Origin: Neocallimastix lanati (nom. inval.)
Taxonomy: Eukaryota > Neocallimastigomycota > Neocallimastigomycetes > Neocallimastigales > Neocallimastigaceae
Reading direction: 5' to 3'
Assembly (NCBI GenBank): GCA_016946835.1
Contig: JACVTC010000067.1
Location: forward strand, 310,001-355,000
DNA length: 45,000 nucleotides
Shown piece by piece: positions 31,952 to 44,355 of this stretch (positions within the stretch are counted from its first letter, which is position 1; the number at the start of each line of letters is the position of its first letter). A model generated the notes under the pieces. That model did not search any database. It saw only the letters and a program-made list of their open reading frames with translations, and was not told where the DNA came from. Made by a program: the position numbers and the translations under genes.

Positions 31952-34900
31952 TTAATTCTTAAGAGGAACTGGCCAGTAAGTGGAACGTTGGAATGGATAG
32001 GTTGGTAATTCTATTTTATGAACTGGACATGCTTTTTGAGTTTCAGCTTCCACTCTACTATTAACTACCTTCCAATCAATATTTTGTCCATTTTCATATT
32101 CATTCATAATGAATTGATCGAAAAGACTCTTCTTTGTGTCATCATCAAAGAATTCGATAATATGAAGTGATGATGGAGAGCCGGTTGTAATTTCTTGATC
32201 ACCATTCATACTGTAAAGCGTCATATCCTTACTCTTTGGACCATATTTATTAATAAAGATGGAATAGTCATTCTTTTTCATTTCATTCTTACGCTTCATG
32301 ATAGTAGAAATATCTTCAAAGGAGAGACTTTCTCCATTCTTGAATTCTTTTTCAAGAGATGGAATAAAGATTGTCTTTTGGAATTTTGGAATGCATTGAT
32401 TTTTGAACCAGGAAGAAAGATCATTACCATTCTCAGTAGCAGTTTGAATTAAGGAAACAGCTGAACTGAAGGATAATCCTCCACTAAGAACTAAACTTAT
32501 TATTTCTCCAAATCCAAATCCTCCATATATCTTCTTACTACTGTTATTCTTTATCATTATGGATTCGACAAGTTGATGTAAACTATAATAGAAAGAAAGG
32601 ATAAAGAATGAATTATTGAGTTTACTTTCCTTTCCATTCTTTTCTTCTTCTATCATTTGTTTTAAGGAAACGCTTTCAGCAATCTTTTGAATTTCAGAGT
32701 CACAGAATTCGAATGTCTTCTTGAAATTATTTTCAGTAGATAAGAGCTCCTTAACAGTATCATAGACCTTTTTAGGAATTTGAAGATCACCGGCATTTTC
32801 AGAATAAATTTCAAGATGTTGAGAAATACCATTACTTTTGGAAGCAACCTGTTTGAATATAGATTCACTATTATCTTCATCATCATCAAAGATTTCTATT
32901 TTTTTCTCAAGATCATCATAGAGTTCATGAGCATTCTTACCAATCGCTGAAATTCTATAGTCGAAATGTTGACGACCAACATTTGAAGTGTAACAGAGAT
33001 CTTCAATATTTTCTTCATTATCTTCCATACCTTCAAGGAAGTTCAAATAACTTTCACATAATTCATTCAAAGCCGCTGGAGTTTTAGCACTAATAGTTAA
33101 GATATGATCTTCTTTACTATCCTTACTCTTCTTAACATCTTCCTCCTTTCCATTTTCTGGAATATATTCTTGAAGAATGATATGAATAATACTACCTTGT
33201 AAACCAAAGGAAGATACTTGAGCAATACGTGGTTTGTTATCTTGTGTTTCCCATGGCATGGTTTTGGTAGCAATTTGAATTGGAATGGAATGAATATCAA
33301 TTTCTGGATTAAGCGTATTGAAATGTAAATTCTTTGGAATATATTTATGTTGCATGGCTAAAATGACCTTAGCTATACTAGCTAAACCAGCGGCTTCATT
33401 AGTATGTCCAATGTTTGTTTTCACACTACCAATCACTAATGGATTTTCTTCAGTGTGACTACCTCCATAAACTTGATTAAGGGCGTCAACTTCAATGGCA
33501 TCACCAAGTGGAGTACCAGTACCATGAGCTTCAACAAACGAAACTTCAGATGGATCAACACCTGCAAATTTAAGTGCTCTCTTCAAGTTAAGTACTTGAC
33601 CATCAGAAGATGGTGCACTAATCGATTGTCTTAAACCACTTTGACCACTGCTGGTACCAAGGATAACTGAAAGAATATTATCTCCATCACGAACAGCATC
33701 TTCAAGACGTTTTAAAATAAACGTAACACATCCTTCACCTGGTGCAAAACCATCAGCATCCTTATCAAACGTGGCACAACGACCATGAGGAGAGGTCATA
33801 CGAGCAATACTAGTTCTATGGAATTCAGAGGCAGAATATAAATATTTAACTCCGGAAACCACCGATAAGTCACAATCTCCAAATTGTAAGGAACGACAAG
33901 CAGAGTGGAGGGCAGAAGCACCTGTGGAACAGGCAGTATCGATAGTAAAAGAAGGTCCGAAAAGTTTATAGAAATAACTGAGACGGCCAGCAATACCACT
34001 TGGAGTAGAATGTGCTGAAATAGGTTGAGCGATACCATTTTCTTTCAATAAATCTTGATAGTCATGATCATCGTTTACACCCACGAAAACACCCGTAGTG
34101 GTATTTTCTAAGGTATTTGGAGCAATACCTGCATTTTCGAAAGCTTCCCAACTCGTTTCTAAAACCCAACGTTGTCTTGGATCCATACTATTGACTTCTT
34201 CAGGTAAACAGTTGAAGAATTCTGCATCAAATTCAGAAGGTTTAGCTGCATTTGAACGAGAATCGTAGCAACCACATTTTGGAATATTATGTTCATCTTC
34301 TCCTAAAAGATTAGATGGTTTATCTACATAGCCAAGATGTAATTTTCTATTCTTGACCGGAGCCATGACACAATCTCTACCTTTGGCTAAAGACATCCAG
34401 AATGATTTAGAATTATTGATGGCACCAGGTAAACGAAGAGCCATACCAATCACTGCCACTCTTTTATCCATTGAAACATCCTTAATCGATTTTGGAAGGG
34501 AAGAAAGAGGAGAAGCTTCCTCTTTCAACTTTTTATCATAACCAGTAATATATCTAGCAAGATCATATGGAGTACCATAGTTAAATAAGGTGGAAGCAGA
34601 GAATGGTTTTAAGGTCTTTCGATTTAAAATACTAGTTAATTTTCTGGTAGCAAGAGAATCAATACTGTAGATAGTAAATGGTGCATTAATATTGAAATCT
34701 TCAAAATCTGGAGTAGAAGGAATAATTTCTTTAATGGATTCATAAACAATCATTATTGCTTTTTGAATTTCTTCATTAATTTCTTCTTCTGTTTTATTCT
34801 CTGTAACAATTTCAGTTTCTTTCTCTGTTTGAACATTGGTTTCTTTTTCATTTTCTGTAATTGAATTATCTTTTTCTTTAACTTCTTTAACTTCTTCTTC

Positions 34901-36941
34901 TTCTTCTTGTTTTCCTTCTTTTCCTTCTTCTTCTCTCGTTTTTTCTTCTTGTTTTTGTTTTGATAGGTCATCAATAGCTTCATCAATTGAATTAATTTTA
35001 CCATTAATAAGATTAGACATTTGATTTAAAACTTCTGAATATTCTAATTTAGCAACTCTTCTCGCAACTGAACCTTTAGCCGTTACTGGGAACTGCTTAC
35101 CATAATCAATAATATAAACATTATGAATGGTAAGTTGTTTCGTCCAATTATTTAAACTCTTGGCATTATCTTGTAATAAGTTGTACATACTATTCCATGT
35201 TTGTTCTTGAGCTAATTTCTTAAGCTTTCGTTGTTCTTCCTTACTTAAACTTTCTGGATCAATCGTGATGTCTAATGGGGTTCCATCTTCCATTAAAATT
35301 TCTGACCATTCTGGTTCAACGAAACAAACCACTTCATATTGAGTACTATCTACTAAAAGACAACAGTGTTTGATATTTTTACATTCACTAGACATAGTAC
35401 TTTCAAATGGAAGTGGGTTCATTTTATGACCGGTTGCAAAGGTTAAAACATCATCTACTCTGGAAACATATTTGTAAGCACCAGTAACGGTATTACGAGT
35501 CCAAATATCATTGGTTCGATAGTATTCAATTCCATCAATTGTTTCATAAAGATTATCGTGTTCATAATCACAACGCATTCCTGGTACAGCTGATTCGTAG
35601 AATTCACCTTTCTTTGCCCTTCCAATATAACCGGTGACAGCAAATGGATTGTAGATAAAGAGCTCACCTTCATTTGGATTATTTTCATCAATTAGTTTAA
35701 AATGGAAATATTGCCATGGGACCCTTTTGAGATAACCTTCTTCTCCTGGGACGATTTTTTCATCAAATTGTTTATACATCATAATTCCTGTTTCCGAGGA
35801 ACCGTATTCATTATTGATTACAAGATTAAATTTTTGATAAAACCAATGAACCATCTCATCGCTTATGGGGGCACCAGCTGTTCTAAAACAATTCTTGGGA
35901 CAGGCCTTGATGGCTTTCTCCCAAACCTCACACCTTGGATGATGTTCATCAAAAAGTCTTTTAATTTCTTCATAATTAAATGGGAAGAGAGGAACGATTC
36001 CCGGTTTAGTCTCCACTATATCATCTAATAATACTTCTGGTACAAATCCAATATCATGTAATTTTTGAGTATGGATAATTAAGGCACCTCCAATATTCAT
36101 ATGTTGAATGACGATCCAGGTGAAACCCAACATATGATAGGTGGGAATGCTAGCAAGAACACTATATTTAAGGTTTACCTTTCTATTCAGTAAGATGGTT
36201 TGTAAAATATTACCACATTGCTTTAATCGAATAGGAATAAACTTCATTTTGGAGGTGTGACCATTTTTAATGATAGCTTGAGTGGAAGAAGAAGTACCAA
36301 TAACCATGACCACATCATCTTTTAAACCGGGACGTACATACGTTTTACCTTCAAGACTACATTGATAAATTTCTTCAAGAAATTCTGAATTATTCATACA
36401 AAACATAGGAATTCCTTTGTAGCCAGCACTTAAATTATATTCATCTTCACGTAAAGGATATTCCCATTCCCATATCCATTCACCACTTTCATTTAATTGA
36501 TTTTGTTTTTCTTCGTCAAAAATATTAACATTAATATCATAAATAAACATACTAATATCGAGCATTCTAGCCCAAAATTGTTTAACATCATTACCGAGTT
36601 TAGGAGGAACAGCTACAGGTGTACAACGAATATACCAGAGAGCATGAATAATTAAAAAATTTAAGGGTAAAGCATTGGCGACCACACCTACTCTAGATTG
36701 AGGTGGTAAATCAAATCTTTTTTTAAGGACATAAGCACAAGCTTTCACTAATCTAAAAAATTGTTTATAGGAAACACAAGTCCATGGGGAAGGATAATCA
36801 GGATGAGGTTCCGGTTTAAACGGTAAACTCCAAAGATTTGGTTTAGAAACCAAGGCTGGTTCATCACTATCCTTACAAAGATTATAACGATATTCTAATC
36901 TTTCATAAATAGTTTCAGCTTTAAGTAAACCTTCACTTTAA

Positions 36942-36972
<31 letters not shown>

Positions 36973-37378
36973 GAAATAATACATTTAAAAATATTATTAG
37001 TAATAAAGATATAACATAAATACTAATTCAACATTAATATTATAAATAATTATATATAATATAACAGAAGAACATATTTTTTTTTCCAATATCCATTTTA
37101 AAATTATTATAATAAATTTAAATTTTAATTTTAAATTTTAATTCAATTTTTATTCCACTAATAAAAAAATATAAATAAAATAAAAATAAAATAAAAATAA
37201 TAAATTTTGCTATTATAATAATTATTAATAACAATTTTATAAAAAAAAATAATAAAAAAGAAAAAGAAAAAAAAAAAAAAAAAAAAACTTACATATAGGG
37301 ATTAGGTTCTTCTTTTAAGAAAATCTCCTTTCCTAATTCAAGTATATTTTTATAGTTTCTTGGATCAATTTCTCTCAT
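31952..37378 (-). CDS. Adenylation-ACP-ketosynthase-degenerate AT synthase, copy 3 (two exons)
   Basis: Exon 1 is 37378-37293 (86 nt, begins MREIDPRNY where the others have MTEIDPRN) and exon 2 is 36935-31952; the intron is 357 nt. The product is 1689 residues. Domain order matches copies 1 and 2: adenylation, acidic linker (shortest of the three, about 8 residues less than copy 1), carrier with Ser789, ketosynthase with Cys1031, His1166 and His1206, and the acyltransferase-like remnant with GFGFGE at 1501-1506. It is the most diverged copy in the adenylation domain, with its own residues at the pocket windows (ASIPTYHMLGFTWIVIQHMN; APISDEMVHWFYQKFN) and also in DEKIVPGEEGYLKR and NTVTGAYK where copies 1 and 2 agree with each other. 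Copy 3 is thus probably the oldest branch, with copies 1 and 2 split later or homogenised by gene conversion. Likely role: loads an acid on its own carrier and condenses it; product unknown. Confidence 0.9.
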
Positions 37379-37688
37379 TTTATTTTTATTTATTATTTTT
37401 TTTATTTTTTTTTTTTACAATTCTTTCTTAAATAATTTATATTTTAAATAAAATTTTTCTACTCTATATTCTTCTATTATTACAATTTTATGATATCAAT
37501 ATGAAAAATAATTCTATATATACATATATATATATTTTTATATTTATATTTTCTATTTTCTACTTAAATAAATAAACAAAATAAAATTTACAATATAAAA
37601 TAAATTTATTATTTATTATTTTTCCAATAAATACTAATTGAATATATTATATATAAAGTTGATAAAAAAAAAAAGGAAAAAAAACAAA

Positions 37689-37825
37689 CTATTTATATTT
37701 GTTAACAAAAGCAGAAAAAAAAGAAGAAAAAAAAAAAGGTCCTTTAAATATATATGATAATTTTATTATTTAAAATAAATTTAATTATAATTTTAATTAT
37801 AAAATTAACAATCCGACCAATAAAA
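37689..37825 (-). promoter_or_regulatory. Promoter of synthase copy 3: TATA and inverted CCAAT
   Basis: TATAAATAG in gene direction at 37697-37689, about 311 nt before the ATG, preceded by CTGCTTTTGTTAAC. CCAAT on the + strand at 37817-37821 in CCGACCAATAAAAGGG; here the neighbouring base differs from copies 1 and 2 but the CCAATAAAAGG core is kept. Confidence 0.7.
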
Positions 37826-37839
37826 GGGAAGGTTAATCC

Positions 37840-38175
37840 ATACAATATTTATTTATTTATACATTTATTATTTATTTATGTATTTATTTAAATATATATT
37901 ATTTATATATTAATATATTTATTTATATATATATTTATTAAAACATAACATATATATATTTATTTATTTATTATTTATTATTTATTATTTAAACATAACA
38001 TATATTTATTTATTTATTTATTATTTATTTATTTATTATTTATTATTTATTATTTAAACATAACATATATTTATTTATTTATTTATTATTTATTTATTTA
38101 TTATTTATTATTTATTATTTAAATATAACATATATTTATTTATTTATTTATTTAATATTTATTTATTTATTTAAA
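37840..38175. repeat. TTTA minisatellite with TAAACATAACATATA marks
   Basis: A unit of about 60 bp, AAACATAACATATATTTATT followed by TTTA and TTATTTA repeats, occurs about four times (near 37940, 37990, 38055 and 38120). Confidence 0.75.
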
Positions 38176-38900
38176 TCCATAGGTTATTTTTATGTGAAAT
38201 TTTATTTAATTTTCAATGATATACTTTTCTTTATTGTAATAATAATAAAAATAAAAATTTTTTTTAAAAATTAAAAAAAAAAATATGTATATATTTATAT
38301 TTATATTTATATATATTTATATATTTACATATATAAATTAGAATTGAAATAGAAATTGAATTATATCAATTATAAATATAAATATTTTGTGGATATAGAA
38401 ATAAATAAATAAATATAATATTTTATATATTTAAATATAAAATTAAATATTTAATAAGAACTTAAAACAAAAACAAAAATAAAAAACAAAAAAAAAAGAA
38501 AAATAAAAGAATTAAAAAATTTTTTTTTTTTTTTTTGTATTCAATATCCATAATTAATTATGAAGAAATTTTTATTTTTTTTAATATAAATCTAGTTTCA
38601 AATCTTAAACTTTTTTTTTTATGATTATTAATTAATATGAATTCAAAAAATAAAAAAAAAAAAATTTTATTGCTTTTATTTTTCTTTCTTTTTTTTTTTT
38701 AATTAAATAAATTAAAAAAAAATTTTGTATTTTAATAATAAATATTAAAATTTCTGTATTAAAAGAAATTTATTTATTTATATATATTTACATATTTAAT
38801 ATTGATTTATTTATTTAATATTTATTCATTTATTTAATATTGATTCATTTATTTAATATTGATTCATTTATTTAATATTGATTCATTTATTTCATTAAAT

Positions 38901-38950
<50 letters not shown>

Positions 38951-39710
38951 ACATTTAAATATTTTATTTAAATTTTATTTATCTATTTATTTAATATTTA
39001 TTTATATAAAGAAAAACTTTTTGTATTTATATTATATGTTTTATAGCTTTTCACATATATTGGAATTGAAAGATAATATATAGCATATTAGAATTTAATT
39101 TAGTTTTAAAATAAAAAATTATTGAAAAACTAAAAAAAAAGTAAAATTAAGATTAAAATTAAGATTAAAATTAAGATTAAAATTAAAAACTGAAATCAAA
39201 ATTGAAATTAAAAAAAATAACAAAAAAGGAAATGTTTTAATTAATTAAATAATTATTAAAATTTTTTAACAGTTAATCTTTCATTTAATCTATTAATTAA
39301 TAATGTAAAAAAAAAAAAATTTTTATCTTCTTTTAATATAAATTGTATATAATTAAATTTATAATTTATTTTTAATATTGGTGAGATATACTATACAGAA
39401 TATATTAGAATACATTATAATTTAAAACTATATATATATAAAACTTGTTTTTTTTTTTTTTATCTTTTTTATATTTAGAGGGGAAGAACTGAATATGGAA
39501 TAAAAATTTTAATTTTTATAGTTTACATAAAGAAAATTATACACCTGATGTAATGTTACACAAGTATATTATGCATTGTATTCTGATATAAGTTCCTTTA
39601 AACAAATAAATAAATAAAAAATAAAACATGAATTAGGATAGATTTTCTTATTTTTTAAATAAATACATAAATAAATAAATATAATAAATAAATAAAATAA
39701 ATAAATAAAA

Positions 39711-39753
<43 letters not shown>

Positions 39754-39765
39754 ATATAATAAATA
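38176..39765. other. AT-rich spacer
   Basis: Simple repeats (ATTGATTCATTTATTTAAT about 38835-38890, TTTA about 38900-38950, AAATTAAGATTA about 39140-39185, AAAT about 39660-39760). Frames over 70 codons here are Tyr/Leu/Ile/Phe strings from TTTA repeats. No gene supported. Confidence 0.6.
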
Positions 39766-39770
39766 AAAAC

Positions 39771-39828
39771 ATTGGTATAACATAAAAATTTTTTAAAATA
39801 TAAAAAAAAATTTTTATGTTATACCAAT
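39771..39828. repeat. Perfect 24-bp inverted repeat with about 10-nt loop
   Basis: Left arm 39771-39794 starts ATTGGTATAACAT; right arm 39805-39828 ends ATGTTATACCAAT and is its exact reverse complement. A stem of this length would form a strong hairpin in DNA or RNA. It lies next to a slightly GC-richer patch (39830-39935). It could be the end of a foldback element or a small-RNA precursor. Confidence 0.9.
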
Positions 39829-40129
39829 TATTAAATATGAAATGATAGAATACTGCAAAGCATCTAACGGAAATAGAACTAATTAAACATTTATATCCTT
39901 TTATATTATTTATTATCCTACCATTGATATGCATTTCTATAAATATTAATAATAATTAATACAGTTAAAATACGTAGTATAATAAATAAATATAAAGATA
40001 AAAAAAAAAACAGTCTTTCTTAAAAAAAAAAAAAAATAGCCATGAAGTTATAAATATTTATATTATTTATTTAATTCTATGATTAAAACATTTTTTTAAC
40101 TCTTTAGGAATTAAGATTAATACTTAATA

Positions 40130-40180
40130 AAGTCTATTTCATTATTAATAAATATAAATTATTAATAATGAAATAAACTT
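40130..40180. repeat. 22-bp inverted repeat (one mismatch) with 7-nt loop
   Basis: AAGTCTATTTCATTATTAAT on the left pairs with ATTAATAATGAAATAAACTT on the right with a single mismatch; loop near ATATAAA. Immediately followed by the short tandem repeats at 40181-40325. Confidence 0.85.
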
Positions 40181-40325
40181 CAGAGTTAATTATTAATTAT
40201 TTATTTATATTTATAATATCTCTATAGTTAATTATTAATAATTTATTTATATTTATATTTATATTTATAATATCTCTATAGTTAATTATTAATAATTTAT
40301 TTATATTTATATTTATAATATCTCT
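40181..40325. repeat. Short tandem repeat, about three units of 45-60 bp
   Basis: Units made of AGTTAATTATTAATAATT, TATTTATATTTATATTTATA and ATATCTCTA recur three times with different numbers of the internal ATATTT hexamer. Confidence 0.7.
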
Positions 40326-41555
40326 AACATTTGTATAAAGTTAATAATGAAGTAATTAACTGTTAATTAAATATATTGAATAATTAAGTGAATAAAAACA
40401 TTTTTTAAATAAATTAAAATATGAAAAAAATTTGTGTCAGTCAACAAAAAAAATAAATTTTTGTATAATAATAAAGTTTATTATATTAAAATTTGATAAT
40501 TAATTTAATAATTTTTATGATTTTGTTATCAGATAGTTAAAAGTTTTTTTAGAATAGACATAGTTAAATTTGTTGGCTTGCTTATACTGTACAATAATAT
40601 TTATATTGACATACATTATACACAGGTTTAGAATATAAAACTTTTCTTTAATTCATGTACTATTTAATAAAAAAAGGGCATCTTTAATTAATAAAAATCT
40701 TATTATTAATTAATAACAATAATAATAATAGTAATAATAAAAAACTTTCATTTATTATAATAATATTAATAGTAAAATTTAATATAAAATAATTATTTTA
40801 TAAGAAACTAAGAAAAAAAAAGCAATAAAATAGTTTTATCAGAAGTATTCACATTTAATTATATAAACCTCGAATATAAATTTATTAATAAGATATTTAC
40901 ATATTATTACCATATTATTACTAGTATCATTAATTCTTCTATATATAAATACATAATTACAAACTAACAAAAAAAAAAAAAAAAGGTTTTTTCCCTTTTT
41001 CATATTATCTATATTTATTTTTTGATTTATTTATTCATTCATTTATTCATTTATTGATTGATTAATTATTCATTTATTCATTTATTCATTTATTTATTGA
41101 TTGATTTGATAAAGTACGCCTGGTTCATTATCTCTTACTGGGAGAAGTTATATTTATTTATGTAATTTATAAATATAAATATAATTTTATTTATTTTATT
41201 TATTTATTTATTTATTTTATAATTTAAATTTATTTAATTAAATACTAAATTTTATAAATTCATATTATTAATATTACTAAACTAATTTTATTAATAAAAA
41301 TATACATTGATTTGGCAAATTCACTATTATAATTTTAACAACTTTGAATTGCAAAGAATTAACATAAAAAAAAATATTCTTATATATAATTTTCCTTAAT
41401 CTTAAACTATTTTAAAAACAATAAAAATTAATTATTTAGTTAAATATATAAAAAGTATAATAAAATAATAAAATATTTATAGTATTTATAATATATAAAA
41501 ATATAATAAAAACATAATAAAAATGTAATAAAATAAAATAATTAAAATGAAATAA
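40326..41555. other. AT-rich spacer with a tiny GC-richer patch
   Basis: Mostly AT-rich, no gene. A 40-nt patch at about 41110-41150 (AAGTACGCCTGGTTCATTAT and onwards) is clearly less AT-rich and reads on the minus strand as LLPVRDNEPGVLY; too short to classify. Confidence 0.5.
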
Positions 41556-41559
41556 ATTA

Positions 41560-41840
41560 AATAAATTATTTACATATTTACATAACATAAAATTTATATT
41601 ATAAATTTTATGTTTACATTAATTTTATGTATTTTATAGAATTTATAAGGTTACATAAATTTATCTTATATCACGTTATTTTAGATCATTTTATAATCAT
41701 ATGATAATTAATCAGATGATTAATTAATTAATTTTTATGTAATTATTAGTAAAATAATTTATTAATAATTAAGGTTTATATTTTCATTTCATATCAGATT
41801 GATTTTTATGTCAATTTTAAAAATTAATAATTATAACCAA
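41560..41840 (-). repeat. Dispersed repeat B, copy 2 (inverted relative to copy 1)
   Basis: Reverse complement of this stretch aligns with about 14640-14945: CTATAAAATAC, AATTAATGTAAACATAAA, TAACGTGATATA and AATTATCATATGATT appear in the same order. The copies are diverged by substitutions and small indels, so the duplication is old. Confidence 0.75.
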
Positions 41841-42027
41841 AAAGATTTATATTAAAAAAATTTATTTTTTTGGTTATTTATAATTAATATTATTAATATA
41901 AATAATATTTTAATATATATAATTTATATAATTTATTATTAAAAGAAAAAAGAAATAAAAATTTTTTATATCGATTTTATTTATATTATTTATTATTTAT
42001 TATTTATTATTTATTATTTCTTTATTA

Positions 42028-42264
42028 ATATATTGATTATTGATTATTGATTATTGATTATTGATTATTGATTATTGATTATTGATTATTGATTATTGAT
42101 TATTGATTATTGATTATTGATTATTGATTATTAATATGTTGATTATTGATTATTGATTATTGATTATTGATTGTTGATTATTGATTATTGATTGTTGATT
42201 ATTGATTATTGATTATTGATTATTGATTATTGATTATTGATTATTGATTATTGATTATTGATTA
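42028..42264. repeat. Heptamer array (ATTGATT)n
   Basis: More than 30 units of ATTGATT in tandem, interrupted near 42130 (TTAATATGTTG) and by a few ATTGTTG variants. Smaller relatives occur near 43008-43028. Confidence 0.95.
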
Positions 42265-42949
42265 TTATTTATTATTTAGAGATATACAAAAAAAAATTTT
42301 TTATTTTTAAATTTTTGTATTTAATGGAATTAAAAAAAAAAAAAAGGGTTCATCACAGCAACATCTTCCTTTTATGGTTAAGGGTAAGAATTATCCCAAA
42401 ATCAAAAATCAAAAATAAATAAATAAACAAATAAATAAATAATAGTAAAAAATAAAGTTTTCTGTTTAATATAAAGTTTAATTTTTATTATTTTAATTAT
42501 TAATAATTATAGATAAAAAAAATTTTAAAAAGGAAAATGAGAAACCTTTTTTTTCTTTTTTTTGCTTTTTAAACATATTCCATATAAATAAATAAATATC
42601 TATATTATTTTTTTTTTAAATAGAAATTGAAATAAAAATAGAAATAAAAATAAAAAAATGAACATTTTTATATTAATTTTTGATATGTTTTCTTATTTAG
42701 TTTAAATTCTTTATCAATTCTTTTATCGATTATTCTATTAATACTTTGATTTAATCTAAATCCAATTTTTATTATTTACTAAATATTTAATTATTTATTC
42801 ATTTATTCATTTCTATTTCATTTTTCCAATCTATTATTATTCCATTATTCCATCAATGATTACTTATTGATTACTTATTAATAAATACTTTTTTTATTTA
42901 TTAATTACATATTATTTATTATTCAATTATTTATTATTTATTATTTATT

Positions 42950-43258
42950 ATTTATTATTTATTATTTATTATTTATTATTTATTATTTCTTTATTAATAT
43001 ATTAATTATTGATTATTGATTATTGATTATTATTTATTATTTATTATTTATTATTAATTATTTAATTATTATTATTTATTATTTATTATTTATTATTTAT
43101 TATTTATTATTATTATTTATTTATTATTTATTATTTATTATTCAATTATTTATTATTCAATTATTTATTATTTATTATTCAATTATTCGTATTATTCTTA
43201 TTATTATTTTATGTTCTATATTTCTTAAATTTCTTTATCGGTTATGTATTATTATTTA

Positions 43259-43312
<54 letters not shown>

Positions 43313-43565
43313 TATTACTAAATTATTTATGATTTATTATTTATTATTTATTATTTATTATTTATTATTTATTATTTATTATTTATTATTTATTATTTAT
43401 TACTCAATTATTTATTATTTATTATTTATTATAAATACTTTTTTATTTATTAATTATTTATATATATTTAAGATTTATGATTTATTTATTTATTTATTTA
43501 TTTATTATTTATTTATTATTTATTATTTATTATTTTTTTTATTTATTTATTTATTTATTTATATA
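42950..43565. repeat. TTATTTA / TTA microsatellite array
   Basis: TTATTATTTATT repeats with a pure (TTA)n run at about 43257-43315. The long + frame here is only Tyr/Leu/Ile/Phe and is not a gene. Confidence 0.9.
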
Positions 43566-43825
43566 ATGCACCATACTGAAAATAAAATTTGGTAAAATAC
43601 AACTCTCAAGATGTTAAAATTATTAATATTATTATATATATAAAGTACCAAAATATAAATAAATTATAATCTTATGAGATATGTTTGAAAATTAGTATTT
43701 TATATTTTCAATTTTATTTCTAATTTTATTACAACTTTTATTATAAATTTTAAATATTAAATAGTATATCACAATTAAATAAGAAATATAATAATGTTAT
43801 ATAGTTGATATAATACAAAATAATT

Positions 43826-43862
<37 letters not shown>

Positions 43863-43934
43863 CATATTTTATTAATATGAAAAATATTTTTAATATAATT
43901 TTATTGAAATATGTATGATCCATTAAAGGGATAT

Positions 43935-43962
43935 GGTTCATTTTATAATATGGCGCATTTAT
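43935..43962. mobile_element. Possible MITE end fragment
   Basis: GGTTCATTTTATAATATGGC resembles the left terminal repeat of the MITE copy at 44058 (CGTACATTTCGTAATATGGC). Only the end-like motif is present. Confidence 0.3.
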
Positions 43963-44057
43963 TAATGTAATTTAACACCATAATATTTTTTAAAATTTTT
44001 CAAATTATATATAAACAAATAAATTAATAAATATATTATAATCAGTTTTTGAAGGAT

Positions 44058-44355
44058 CGTACATTTCGTAATATGGCTTATTATATTTTAAAATAAAGCC
44101 ATACATTTTTAAGATATTCTACAATCATACAATCATAAATTAATATATAAATAATTATTATTTCTTCTGAAATAATAATATATTTTTTCAATTAAATATT
44201 TTTTAAAAACTATTTTAAAAGAAATAATAATATATTCTATTAAAAAAGAATTTTAAAAAATTATTTTTACAATTGAATATTAATAAATTATATATAAAAA
44301 AAATATATTTATTATTTATTTAATTATTAAAAATAAGCCACATTGAGAAATGCAC
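44058..44355. mobile_element. MITE-like element, copy 2 (about 298 bp)
   Basis: The left end CGTACATTTCGTAATATGGC and the right end GCCACATTGAGAAATGCAC are inverted repeats of about 24 bp with few mismatches (AATAAGCCA on the inner side of both). The interior matches copy 1 at 7515-7811 in the same orientation, including AAAGCCATACATTTTTAAGA and ATTGAATATTAATAAATTAT. Non-coding. Confidence 0.75.
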
